Both the position numbers and the translations under genes were made by a program. Positions 1 through 7,845 of a stretch of DNA of 33,277 nt are shown piece after piece. How positions within the stretch are numbered: position 1 is the first letter of the stretch; the number at the start of each line of letters is the position of its first letter. The notes under the pieces are model-generated. The model saw only the letters and a program-made list of their open reading frames with translations. It was not told the DNA's origin and ran no database searches. The DNA is from Bacillota bacterium (GTDB lineage Bacteria; Bacillota; Clostridia; Acetivibrionales; DSM-1351), in NCBI GenBank assembly GCA_023392075.1, contig JAEVZU010000105.1, positions 1-33,277 on the forward strand. The letters are read 5' to 3'.

Positions 1-1
1 T

Positions 2-655
2 ATACATTTGCTTGAGGACTACAAAGCCATACATCCGTATATATTGGATTATTATAAACTAAAAGGTCCAGAGTTGTTCATTGAATATATGAAGAATAAT
101 TCTCTGCTTTTTTCATTTGAAAATCTTTCTCCGAAGTCCGTATGGATTAATAGCACTGCTGCTGATAAAGTATTAAAATCACAGCTTGGGCTATTTTTAT
201 ATCCTGGTGTAGACGGAAATAATCATCCGATTGGTTTTGCTGGAGAATTTATATCAATTACCAACTCGTGTAAAAACAAAAAGGACGCATATCAATTCGT
301 AAAGCTACTTTTATCAGAAAAATTTCAAGCCGATGAGGAAAATCTCTCAATTCCTGTAAATAGACAAGCTTATGAAACTGTTTTGAATAGATATCGTGGA
401 GATGAGGGGAATAATAGATTAATATATAATTATGCAGATGCAGATAAACCTCAATATACTTCTATTCCTTTATCCGATGATATCATTAAAAGTATGAACA
501 AATTTATTAATAATATGTATAGTTGTTACTATATTGATGCCAACATATTGTATATAGTAAATGAACAAGTTGAATCATTTATTTTGGGAAAGCAAACATC
601 AGCACAGGCTGCAAATGCAATACAAAATAGAGTAAGCATATATTTAAATGAATAG
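2..655 (+). CDS. Extracellular solute-binding protein (family 1 type), C-terminal part
   Basis: The reading frame is open to the left edge, so this is the C-terminal part of a longer protein; about 217 residues are visible. It is paralogous to the lipoprotein at 6060-7340: both share a 'KLLLSEK' helix, an 'IPVN/VPVN' segment and a closing region of the type QxxAxAIQxxVxIxLNE. That pattern is typical of the C-lobe of carbohydrate-type ABC solute-binding proteins (SBP_bac_1). By analogy with its paralogue it is probably a lipoprotein that captures a sugar, peptide or other solute outside the membrane; the ligand cannot be told. It lies directly upstream of the promoter of the peptide maturation cassette. 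Its last 36 codons recur as a degenerate copy at 7467-7574. Confidence 0.8.
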   Translation: MHLLEDYKAIHPYILDYYKLKGPELFIEYMKNNSLLFSFENLSPKSVWINSTAADKVLKSQLGLFLYPGVDGNNHPIGFAGEFISITNSCKNKKDAYQFVKLLLSEKFQADEENLSIPVNRQAYETVLNRYRGDEGNNRLIYNYADADKPQYTSIPLSDDIIKSMNKFINNMYSCYYIDANILYIVNEQVESFILGKQTSAQAANAIQNRVSIYLNE

Positions 656-815
656 TATGTTAATCGCCTAATTTTCTATTTTTGCAGGTGAAGGGAATTT
701 ATTTTACTGTTTTAGCCGTTTACCGGAGAAAAATAATTTGTCGCTCTACACTTAGCCAGGAAATGTAAAATCAAAACATAATAATATTTAATTATACATA
801 ACAGGGACATGGTGG

Positions 816-844
816 TTGACACTCAATATTTTTTTATTTATACT
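816..844 (+). promoter_or_regulatory. Sigma-A promoter of the RiPP cassette
   Basis: TTGACA at 816-821 and TATACT at 839-844 are separated by exactly 17 bases, giving a near-consensus vegetative promoter with expected transcription start near 851. It is the only strong promoter I see in the 246-base gap between the SBP and the ABC exporter, and would drive the exporter and the genes behind it. No clear operator is visible. The rest of 656-815 shows nothing I can interpret. Confidence 0.8.
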
Positions 845-901
845 TACATTAAATACCATTTACTTTAAAAATAAACGCGATTTTATAATGTGGGGTACAA
901 A

Positions 902-2653
902 ATGTCATTGACAGCTGAAAATCGTTTTATTTATAAGAGAATACTTGTATTTTTAAAACCTTATTTAAAAAAAATCAGTATAATATTTGTCTGTATTATT
1001 GTTTCTACCTGTATTAATATGCTTTTACCGTTACTTAGTAAGCAGATTATGGATAATGGGCTTCTTGTCAAAAACTTTGGCATCGTAGTTAAATTTTCCT
1101 TACTTACTTTAGCAATTGTTTTAATTGATCAGGCAATTGGTTTACTTGAGACAAAGTATTTTTCATATGTAAACTCTGTGTTCCAATATTCTCTTTTAAA
1201 GACAGCATTTAAGCATTTACAAAGACTTAAACTTCAGTATTTTAACAATACAAATTTCTCTGAAATTATGATTAATGTCGGAATGGATGTCGGTCACATA
1301 TCAAGAATATGTGACAAGGGGACCTTTATTATATTATCGCAGATATTCAGGATTGTTGGGGGATTGATTGGACTCCTGATAATTGACTGGAAGCTGACAT
1401 TGGTTGTATTATTTGTTGCTCCCATAAGATATTTTACAGTAAAGCTATTGGCAAAAAAACGAAAAGCAATGTTTAATGAATTTATGGAGGATAACTGTGA
1501 TTTTGCATCGTGGTATGGTGATGCAATAAGCGGAATGAAAGAAATCAAGCTTTGGGGAATTGGCAGGATAAAAACAGGTGAGTTCGTAAAAAAACAAAGA
1601 AATATCGTTAAAATTAATATTAAAATGGCATTTTTGGATAAAATCAATGAATACTCAGAAAGCTTAGTTTTTCATGGTATTAATTGTGTTTTGTATATTC
1701 TTGGAGCATATATAACGTTTAGAAATGGCCTTACAATCGGAGGCCTATTTGCATTTCTGACATATAGTGCTTATGTTATAGGACCTATTTCTGCAATATT
1801 AAATATAGGATATAATTTCTCAAATGTAATCCCTTCCGCAAAAAGATTTTTTGAATTTCTTGATATGGAAACAGAGGTTGATGCAAGACAGAATAATCTT
1901 ATAAGATTAGCCTATAATGAGGTCCATGGAAATATCACTTTTGAAAATGTAAGCTTTTCATATAAGGACGGAGAAAAAATTCTCAATAAGATCAATCTTA
2001 AAATAAATTCCAGAGAAAAAATTGCTATTGTCGGGGCAAACGGTTCTGGAAAGAGTACGTTTATCAATCTGCTGTTAAGGTTTTATTTGCCGCAGGAAGG
2101 AAAAATACTAATTGACGGGATTAATATAAATGATATCAGGCTAAGAGATTATAGAAGCATAATATCTGTAGTAAGTCAGGATTTATACCTTTTTAACACA
2201 ACTATAGAAAACAATATATCGGTTTGTTCAAAGACCGATTACTCAACAATTAACAAGGCAGCTACTAAAAGCGGTGCATATGATTTTATAAAAGAAATGC
2301 CCTTAAAATATAAAAGTGAAGTAGGCAGAAACGGTGCAAAGCTATCCGGAGGGCAACGGCAAAAAATTGCAATGGCGAGGGCGTTTGCACGAAAGTCAAA
2401 AATACTTATTCTTGATGAAGCTACTGCAAATTATGATATGGAATCAGAAGCATATGTAAATCAAATGCTGACTACTGATTTTAAAGACAGTACAGTTTTA
2501 GTGATAAGCCATAAGCCTGATATTCTAAGAAAGGTGGATAAGATTTGGGTTGTGGATAGCGGAAACATTAAGGAATATAGCAGCTTTAGCGATTTAAAGA
2601 ATAATTGTAACGTTTATAAAGATTTTTTAGTAGAGGAGAAGAAAGTTGGATAA
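902..2653 (+). CDS. ABC exporter, fused membrane and ATPase domains
   Basis: A 583-residue half-transporter of the bacterial exporter class: an N-terminal six-helix membrane domain (about residues 20-310) followed by a nucleotide-binding domain. Visible motifs are Walker A GANGSGKS (378-385), signature LSGGQRQ (481-487), Walker B ILILDEA just after it and an H-loop in VISHK. There is no N-terminal C39 peptidase domain, so it would export without cleaving a leader. I chose ATG 902 over GTG 890 because GGGG at 892-895 is well placed for 902. It is the first gene after the promoter at 816 and lies 121 bases before the Cys-rich precursor, so export of the mature peptide is the likely job. It should work as a homodimer; the substrate is inferred from context only. 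Confidence 0.88.
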   Translation: MSLTAENRFIYKRILVFLKPYLKKISIIFVCIIVSTCINMLLPLLSKQIMDNGLLVKNFGIVVKFSLLTLAIVLIDQAIGLLETKYFSYVNSVFQYSLLKTAFKHLQRLKLQYFNNTNFSEIMINVGMDVGHISRICDKGTFIILSQIFRIVGGLIGLLIIDWKLTLVVLFVAPIRYFTVKLLAKKRKAMFNEFMEDNCDFASWYGDAISGMKEIKLWGIGRIKTGEFVKKQRNIVKINIKMAFLDKINEYSESLVFHGINCVLYILGAYITFRNGLTIGGLFAFLTYSAYVIGPISAILNIGYNFSNVIPSAKRFFEFLDMETEVDARQNNLIRLAYNEVHGNITFENVSFSYKDGEKILNKINLKINSREKIAIVGANGSGKSTFINLLLRFYLPQEGKILIDGININDIRLRDYRSIISVVSQDLYLFNTTIENNISVCSKTDYSTINKAATKSGAYDFIKEMPLKYKSEVGRNGAKLSGGQRQKIAMARAFARKSKILILDEATANYDMESEAYVNQMLTTDFKDSTVLVISHKPDILRKVDKIWVVDSGNIKEYSSFSDLKNNCNVYKDFLVEEKKVG

Positions 2654-2774
2654 GTTTTTTAAATGTCAAATAGTTTTGTTCCTATAATCCATGGATTTTT
2701 GTTGGGATACAAAATAATGGGTAAAAGAAGTCGCGAGCTTTTATGCCAAAAAACAAAGATGAGGGGGTGAAAAA

Positions 2775-3008
2775 ATGGATAAAAAACTAGGCAAAAAATT
2801 ACATAATATGCTGGAAACTATAGAGGCATATTGTAACTGTTCATGTGGTTGTACTTGCTCAGGTTGTTCTTGTGACTGTACTTGTTCCGATCCTGGCGGA
2901 TTTTCTACTAGCCAATCTGGTCCTACTCGTACATCAAGCAGTACGTCTTCATCTGTTAACAGCAGTACTAGTAATAGCAATGGAACGGTATTTTTTAGCG
3001 CACTATAA
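2775..3008 (+). CDS. Cys-rich RiPP precursor peptide (CLI_3235/Clo7bot-like)
   Basis: A 77-residue peptide behind a strong ribosome site (GAGGGGGTG at 2761-2769). The short leader is basic then amphipathic and ends in ETIEAY. The next block, residues 20-37, is CNCSCGCTCSGCSCDCTC: nine cysteines in 18 residues, nearly every second position. Residues 38-42 (SDPGG) form a hinge, and residues 43-77 are dominated by Ser, Thr and Asn, ending in TVFFSAL. The leader style and the adjacent SPASM radical SAM enzyme fit the Cys-rich clostridial peptides known as CLI_3235 or Clo7bot families. Known maturases of this class form thioether links from Cys to other residues (sacti- or ranthipeptides), so the same is inferred here. 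The long Ser/Thr tail is unusual. Product structure and activity are unknown; no peptidase gene is nearby. Confidence 0.88.
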   Translation: MDKKLGKKLHNMLETIEAYCNCSCGCTCSGCSCDCTCSDPGGFSTSQSGPTRTSSSTSSSVNSSTSNSNGTVFFSAL

Positions 3009-3017
3009 TTAATATAT

Positions 3018-3059
3018 AAAATTACAGCGGAATGATATATTCATTCCGCTGGTAATTTT
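3018..3059 (+). terminator. Hairpin between precursor and maturase (partial terminator or processing site)
   Basis: An 11-bp perfect stem (3025-3035 with 3041-3051) closes a 5-base loop and extends by about seven A-T pairs past one bulged G at 3052. Only a weak T run follows. Placed just after the precursor stop codon, it could lower read-through into the maturase or protect the precursor mRNA from 3' decay, so that precursor is made in excess over enzyme. Confidence 0.7.
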
Positions 3060-3120
3060 GGTTATCGGTTTTATTGCCAGAATGTGCAATCAGGAATAAC
3101 TAATAAAGGAGAACGGATTT

Positions 3121-4569
3121 ATGCAGATTGAAAAATCATTTATTCACTGTTTTAGAACACCAGGGAGGTATTACATATATGATGTAAACAGGAATTCAAT
3201 TATTGAAATTGGAAAGGTAGTTTATAAAATATTGTCTGATAAAACCAAAATGGAGAAAGTATCAGACAGTGAAGTGAATGATGATGTGAAAGATATTATT
3301 AAAAATATGATAGATAACGGGTTCCTTTCATCGAACAGAATAAAAGCAGTTGTGCATCCTGCTGATGAACTGCTTGAATACTACCTTGATAATAAGCTCA
3401 GAATGATTACGATTCAGCTTACACAGCAATGTAACTTAAGGTGCAAATATTGTGTTTATTCCGGAGATTATATCAATCGCACCCATTCCAGCAAAAGGAT
3501 GAGTTTTGAAATAGCTAAAAAAGGTATTGATTTCTTAATTGGCCATTCAAAAGACTGTGACCATATCAGTGTAGGCTTTTATGGTGGCGAACCATTACTG
3601 GAATTCGAATTATTAAAGAAGTGCATTGAGTATACTGAGGAAAGAGTAGAAGGAAAAGATGTATTATTTACGTTAACTACCAATGCAACTTTGCTTAACA
3701 ATGAGATAATAGAATACTTTCAGGAACATAAGGTATCTTTGATAATTAGTCTTGATGGCCCTAAGCAGGTGCATGATAAAAACCGGAGATTTGCATTTAA
3801 TAACTGCGGTACATTTGATAAGGTAATTGGTAATCTAAAGGAGATAGAAAATGCATATCCAGAATACCTAAAAGATAAAATTAGTTTTAATGTGGTATTA
3901 GATAGAGAAAATGATTTCGGCTGCATTAATGATTTTTTTACAGATTACGAAATAATAAAAGACGCAAATATTCGTTCACAAACTATTGATGATAGGTATA
4001 CCGATATGGAAATAAAGCATACGGCTGACTTTGATTCAAAGCTTAATTATGAATTATTTAAGATTTTACTGCATAAATTAGACAGACTAGATGAAAAGTA
4101 TGTATCAAGGCTAATAAAGCAGTATGATGAAGGTGTCTTAAAAAGAACTTATAATAATCTGAGCATAAGAAATAAGTTACCAGATAAAGCTCATCACAGC
4201 GGTCCTTGTATTCCGGGAGTAAATAGATTGTTCTTAACTTGCGAAGGTGAGCTTATGCCATGTGAAAGGGTGAGCGAGAGTTCAGACTTGATGAAAATAG
4301 GAAGCATTGACTTAGGATTCAACGTCGAGAAAATAAGAGAATTGCTGAACATTGGGAAGTTGACAGAGGATAGATGTAAGGAATGTTGGGCATTTAGATT
4401 TTGTCATTTATGCGCGGCATCTGCTGACGGCCTTACTGAGTTTTCAGCAAAGAAAAAAGCTGAATTATGCGCAAGTGTCAAAAATTCAGTAGAGGAAACA
4501 TTCAAAGAACTATGTACGCTAAATGAGTTGGGTTTTAATTATAAACAGCAATGTGAAATATTAATTTGA
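3121..4569 (+). CDS. ccpM: Radical SAM/SPASM peptide maturase (CcpM type)
   Basis: A 482-residue radical SAM enzyme with the usual layout of RiPP maturases. Residues 1-90 form a small N-terminal domain resembling a leader-binding RRE/PqqD-like fold. The 4Fe-4S motif CNLRCKYC lies at 104-111 (Cys 104, 108, 111), followed by GGEP in 'YGGEPLLEF', the SAM-binding glycine motif. The C-terminal third carries SPASM-type cysteines in GPCIPG, TCEGELMPC, CKECWAFRFCHLC and AELC, expected to bind auxiliary Fe-S clusters. It would bind the leader of the adjacent 77-residue peptide and install radical-derived crosslinks, probably thioethers, on the Cys block. Start ATG has AAAGGAG upstream at about 3106. 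The stop overlaps the longer frame of the next gene, showing tight operon packing. The symbol is from memory of the TIGR04068 family name. Confidence 0.88.
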   Translation: MQIEKSFIHCFRTPGRYYIYDVNRNSIIEIGKVVYKILSDKTKMEKVSDSEVNDDVKDIIKNMIDNGFLSSNRIKAVVHPADELLEYYLDNKLRMITIQLTQQCNLRCKYCVYSGDYINRTHSSKRMSFEIAKKGIDFLIGHSKDCDHISVGFYGGEPLLEFELLKKCIEYTEERVEGKDVLFTLTTNATLLNNEIIEYFQEHKVSLIISLDGPKQVHDKNRRFAFNNCGTFDKVIGNLKEIENAYPEYLKDKISFNVVLDRENDFGCINDFFTDYEIIKDANIRSQTIDDRYTDMEIKHTADFDSKLNYELFKILLHKLDRLDEKYVSRLIKQYDEGVLKRTYNNLSIRNKLPDKAHHSGPCIPGVNRLFLTCEGELMPCERVSESSDLMKIGSIDLGFNVEKIRELLNIGKLTEDRCKECWAFRFCHLCAASADGLTEFSAKKKAELCASVKNSVEETFKELCTLNELGFNYKQQCEILI

Positions 4570-4595
4570 ATATTGAGTTGGGAGGGGTGATAGAT

Positions 4596-5726
4596 ATGTT
4601 TGTGAAAGAAAGGGCCATAGTATACCCATATGATGTTGAGTTTAGTCCTATCTTACGGAATGCAGATATATTGGAAAAGTATAATATTACAGGAGTCGTA
4701 TCGCCTTCAGGATGGGGATTAGGTGGTAAAGATGCCGGAAGCATTGATAGTAATAGAACTACTGGTATCTATATTTCTGATAATTTTGACGAACAGCTGG
4801 ATAAATGTGAAACTGTGATCTTTACCCAGCCATATCATTATATTGATTTTACTAAAAGTATTTATCCAAAGATTAATAAGGCAATAGAAGCTGGTAAAAA
4901 CATTGTATGCTTATTAAAATTGGATGAGATAAAAAAGGCTGAAATAAAAAAGAAATGTATTGAAAAAATGGTAAATATTATTTATCATAGTAACAGTTAC
5001 TCATACAAACATATAGAAAGAATAAGTGTTGAAAATGAACACATTTATGAATTGTCAACACCTGTTATTTTTGTTACAAGTATCGCGGAAAGGGCATATA
5101 AGTTTGAAATTCAGCTTGCATTAAGAGAACAATTAACAAAAATGGGATATAACGTAAGCCAGGTTGGCACCAGAGCATGCTGTGAAATGTTTGGGTTCCA
5201 TTCTTTCCCTGAATTTATGTATAATTGTTCTATACCTGAGTCAAATAAAGTAGTGCTTTTTAACCACTTTATAAAGAAAATCGAGGAAACAGAAAAACCA
5301 GATATATTAGTAATAGGCATACCCGGCGGAGTAATGCCTTACAATAAAATGTTTACAAACAGATTTGGAATTTTAGCTTATGAAGTTTCTCAGGCTGTTA
5401 ATCCAGATGTAGCTATATTGAGTACCTTGTACGATGATTTTAAGCCAGAGTATTTTCAAAGATTATCTTTGGCTATGAAGTATAGGCTTGGATTTGAGAT
5501 TGATTGCTATAATTTGGCAAACGTTCAATTTGATTGGTTAAAAGCGAAAGAGGAAAAAAAGCCACACTATACTTCACTGGGTGTTGAGCATGTAAATAAA
5601 AAGAAGAAAGAATTCAGTGAGTTGACCACGCCCGTTTATAATGTTTTAGATAAAAATGATTCCTATAATATGGCAAAATTTATAGTAGATAAATTAGAAG
5701 GGTACGGACAGATAAAGTGCGTCTGA
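4596..5726 (+). CDS. Peptide maturation system protein (TIGR04066-like), unknown activity
   Basis: A 376-residue soluble protein with no signal peptide or membrane segment. A longer frame opens at TTG 4566, but ATG 4596 is preceded by a near-perfect GGAGGGGTGA at 4581-4590, so I start there. The N-terminal part has a Gly-rich stretch (SGWGLGGKDAGS). The middle holds an alpha/beta segment 'SIAERAYKFEIQLALREQL' with 'GTRACCEMFGF', then 'DILVIGIPGGVMPYN', which looks like a nucleotide- or cofactor-binding core without a classic Walker A motif. From memory, such proteins occur only beside Cys-rich peptide precursors, CcpM-type radical SAM enzymes and an acyl-carrier-related protein, which matches the gene order here exactly. 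Its reaction is unknown; a part in a second tailoring step or in assembling a maturation complex is inference. Confidence 0.75.
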   Translation: MFVKERAIVYPYDVEFSPILRNADILEKYNITGVVSPSGWGLGGKDAGSIDSNRTTGIYISDNFDEQLDKCETVIFTQPYHYIDFTKSIYPKINKAIEAGKNIVCLLKLDEIKKAEIKKKCIEKMVNIIYHSNSYSYKHIERISVENEHIYELSTPVIFVTSIAERAYKFEIQLALREQLTKMGYNVSQVGTRACCEMFGFHSFPEFMYNCSIPESNKVVLFNHFIKKIEETEKPDILVIGIPGGVMPYNKMFTNRFGILAYEVSQAVNPDVAILSTLYDDFKPEYFQRLSLAMKYRLGFEIDCYNLANVQFDWLKAKEEKKPHYTSLGVEHVNKKKKEFSELTTPVYNVLDKNDSYNMAKFIVDKLEGYGQIKCV

Positions 5727-5739
5727 AGGGGGAGTTTTC

Positions 5740-6012
5740 TTGGAAAATAACAAATTAGAAGTTGTTAAGGAAAGAATAAAGAATATTTTTGTTTCGAGAT
5801 TTGAATTTAACTTTGATACCTTTGGAGAAGAACAACTTTTCAATAAAAGCCTACTTAGTGAAGAAATAGGGCTTTTACCAAGACAGCTGTTATATGTGTT
5901 TTTTGATATTGAAAAGGAATTCGGTATACAAATACCTCAGGAGTGTGTTGCTAATGGGGAATTTGATTCTATTAATAATATAGTTAATATAGTATTGAAG
6001 GAACTTAATTAA
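5740..6012 (+). CDS. Acyl carrier-related protein of peptide maturation system
   Basis: A 90-residue acidic helical protein starting at TTG 5740 with AAGGGGGAG at 5727-5735 just upstream; no ATG fits better. The helix 'LYVFFDIEKEFGIQIP' lines up with helix II of acyl carrier proteins (typical ELVMALEEEFGIEIP), and the following 'DSINNIVNIV' matches helix IV. At the place of the DSL motif the sequence reads GLLPRQL (44-50), so the phosphopantetheine serine aligns with Pro47. It is therefore probably not a functional acyl carrier and may act as an adaptor for the radical SAM enzyme or for the protein at 4596-5726, from which it is separated by only 13 bases. Family placement as the TIGR04069-type carrier-related protein is from memory and context. 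Confidence 0.78.
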   Translation: MENNKLEVVKERIKNIFVSRFEFNFDTFGEEQLFNKSLLSEEIGLLPRQLLYVFFDIEKEFGIQIPQECVANGEFDSINNIVNIVLKELN

Positions 6013-6059
6013 AATCAATAGAAATTTATTGATAATGTTTGTTATTTGAGGTGATTAAC

Positions 6060-7340
6060 ATGTGTAAAAAATTTTTAATAAATCTATTTTTAGTTATGGC
6101 CATTTCGATTTTGCTGACCTCCTGTACAACGCAAGAGACAGCAAACAACGCGGTACAAAATACCGTACAAGCGGGAAATACATCAACAGACGGCGAAAAT
6201 AAAGATAATCTAAGCATTTATCTATGTAAGGATGTAATTGGCGATTATCTTAAGGAGGCTTTAGACGAATATAACAAAAACAATAAAAATGTACAGATTG
6301 TATCGCAGGATATCGGAGACTTTGAAGCTTTCGGCAAAAAAATAACTACTGAATTGCTGGCCGGTGACGGACCTGATATTGTCGTATTTAATTCGTCTAC
6401 ATTCTCATCCATACATAAAGCAGTGGCATCAGGGGCGTTTTACGATTTAAACTCATTGATCAATGAGGATACGGAATTCAAGCTATCAGATTATAACGAT
6501 AAGGTGATGGAAGCAGGAGTATTTAACGAAAAAAGGTATTTAATGCCATTAAACTATTGTATTTTTGTTTTAACAACAACAAAAGAAAAATTGGACAGGG
6601 ATAAATTTTCTATAGAGAAGGATGGTGCCATGACATGGAGAGAAATATCGGAAATTTCAAATGAATATATGAATAATAGAAATGATAAATTCTTTTTTCC
6701 ATATGTAAATCCGATAGAATTCTTTATATCAAGTGGAAGCAATTTTGTAGATGTAGATAAAAAGGTAGCTAATATTAAGTCTTCCGAATTTATTGAACTG
6801 TTAGATGCATACAAGAAAATTTATAATGCGACAATTCCTTACGAGCAGCAAAAAGATAAGGATTTTGAATATGTTGATAGCAAAAGCCTGGTGATGATCG
6901 ATAATAGCTTTATGAGCAGGGATACTACATTACAATATAAAATGGAAAATAAAATAGTATATCCTGTTGAAATGATGGAGATGAAAGGGAAAATAGCGGC
7001 CAGTCCATATATTATTGCAGGAATAAACTCCAAATGCAAGCAAAAAAAAGCTGCATTTGGCTATATAAAACTGCTCTTATCGGAAAAAATGCAGGTCAGC
7101 TACAAATTTCATCTTGTCCCAGTAAACAAGGCAGCTTTTATGGCAGATAAAACGGAAAATACTAGTTATAACGCTCTTGCAAAAGAACTTTCAGAAAATA
7201 TCGGTAAATGTGAAATAAATGAGAATAAAATATATAGTATTATTGACCAGGAGCTAAACGATTTTTTAAATAATAAGAAAACCGCTGAACAGACAGCTGC
7301 AGCCATTCAGGACAAAGTAAATATCTTTTTGAATGAATAG
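6060..7340 (+). CDS. Lipoprotein ABC solute-binding protein (SBP_bac_1)
   Basis: A 426-residue exported lipoprotein. The start at ATG 6060 has GAGGTGATT immediately before it; a longer frame from TTG 6039 would spoil the signal peptide. Residues 3-22 form a basic-hydrophobic signal ending in lipobox LTSC with Cys22 as the lipidated residue. The mature part follows the family 1 solute-binding pattern: 'TELLAGDGPDIVVFNS' near the N-lobe and a C-lobe 'YIKLLLSEKMQ...VPVNKAAF'. It is paralogous to the partial protein at 2-655. It is the last gene of the peptide cassette (47 bases after the carrier-like gene) and precedes MalF/MalG-type permeases across a 505-base gap, so it could serve those permeases, the peptide system, or both. 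The ligand is unknown. Confidence 0.88.
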   Translation: MCKKFLINLFLVMAISILLTSCTTQETANNAVQNTVQAGNTSTDGENKDNLSIYLCKDVIGDYLKEALDEYNKNNKNVQIVSQDIGDFEAFGKKITTELLAGDGPDIVVFNSSTFSSIHKAVASGAFYDLNSLINEDTEFKLSDYNDKVMEAGVFNEKRYLMPLNYCIFVLTTTKEKLDRDKFSIEKDGAMTWREISEISNEYMNNRNDKFFFPYVNPIEFFISSGSNFVDVDKKVANIKSSEFIELLDAYKKIYNATIPYEQQKDKDFEYVDSKSLVMIDNSFMSRDTTLQYKMENKIVYPVEMMEMKGKIAASPYIIAGINSKCKQKKAAFGYIKLLLSEKMQVSYKFHLVPVNKAAFMADKTENTSYNALAKELSENIGKCEINENKIYSIIDQELNDFLNNKKTAEQTAAAIQDKVNIFLNE

Positions 7341-7448
7341 ATAATTACTAATAACAATTGTGAATATATTTTTGTGGATGGACAAATTAATAGCGTAAGA
7401 AACATGACGGTTGAGTCAAGATCTACATGTGGTCCATAAAAGGGGTAT

Positions 7449-7574
7449 ATGTGGGTCGCCCAAAGATTGTATATGGTGAATGAAGAAGTTGAATCATTTA
7501 TTGACGGAAAACAAACATCATCACAGGCTGCAAATGCAATACAAAATAGGGTAAGCATATATTTAAATGAATAG
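7449..7574 (+). pseudogene. 3' remnant of a third SBP gene
   Basis: Bases 7467-7574 repeat, with only scattered substitutions, the last 36 codons (stop included) of the SBP at 2-655. The frame is intact and ends at the same TAG, reading VNEEVESFIDGKQTSSQAAN and onward against VNEQVESFILGKQTSAQAAN. A possible ATG at 7449 is in frame but gives only 41 residues with no signal peptide. Upstream of 7467 the likeness stops abruptly. It is best read as the leftover 3' end of a deleted SBP gene, produced by recombination or deletion. Confidence 0.82.
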
Positions 7575-7813
7575 TACTATGTTAGCTATCAATATAAATA
7601 AGACCATCCTTCCAATAAATAAGAATTATAATCTTTAAAAAAACAGATACGCTGCTGTACGACATGAGATGTGCTGAGTCATGTATATAAGGCACAAATC
7701 AAAATATATTATCATTCAATCTTCATTTTGAATAATAGAAGTTATTCACTAAAAGTTTACAAATATTTGAATAAAAGCATGGATATACCTGGTGTAGTAT
7801 TATATAATTAATA

Positions 7814-7830
7814 TGGTAAAAATATTACCA
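7814..7830. promoter_or_regulatory. Palindrome before the permease operon, candidate operator
   Basis: TGGTAA and TTACCA are perfect inverted repeats around AAATA, placed just before the ribosome site of the permease gene at 7846. The size and symmetry suit a dimeric repressor site or a small mRNA hairpin. No regulator gene is adjacent, so the role is open. Confidence 0.4.
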
Positions 7831-7845
7831 AAGATGAGGTAGGAA

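Larger units (their letters stand above)
7341..7845 (+). other. 505-base gap with SBP remnant
   Basis: No intact gene is visible. It contains the SBP 3' remnant at 7449-7574 and a small palindrome at 7814-7830. The remaining AT-rich sequence, including 'TATATAAT' near 7801 as a possible -10 for the permease operon, lacks a convincing -35 partner. There is no clear terminator after the SBP stop at 7340. Confidence 0.6.

Noticed and set aside
2741..2980. 79-codon minus-strand frame opposite the Cys-rich peptide
   Set aside because: It is the complement of the Cys/Ser-rich repeats, has no ribosome site and conflicts with the well-supported precursor gene.
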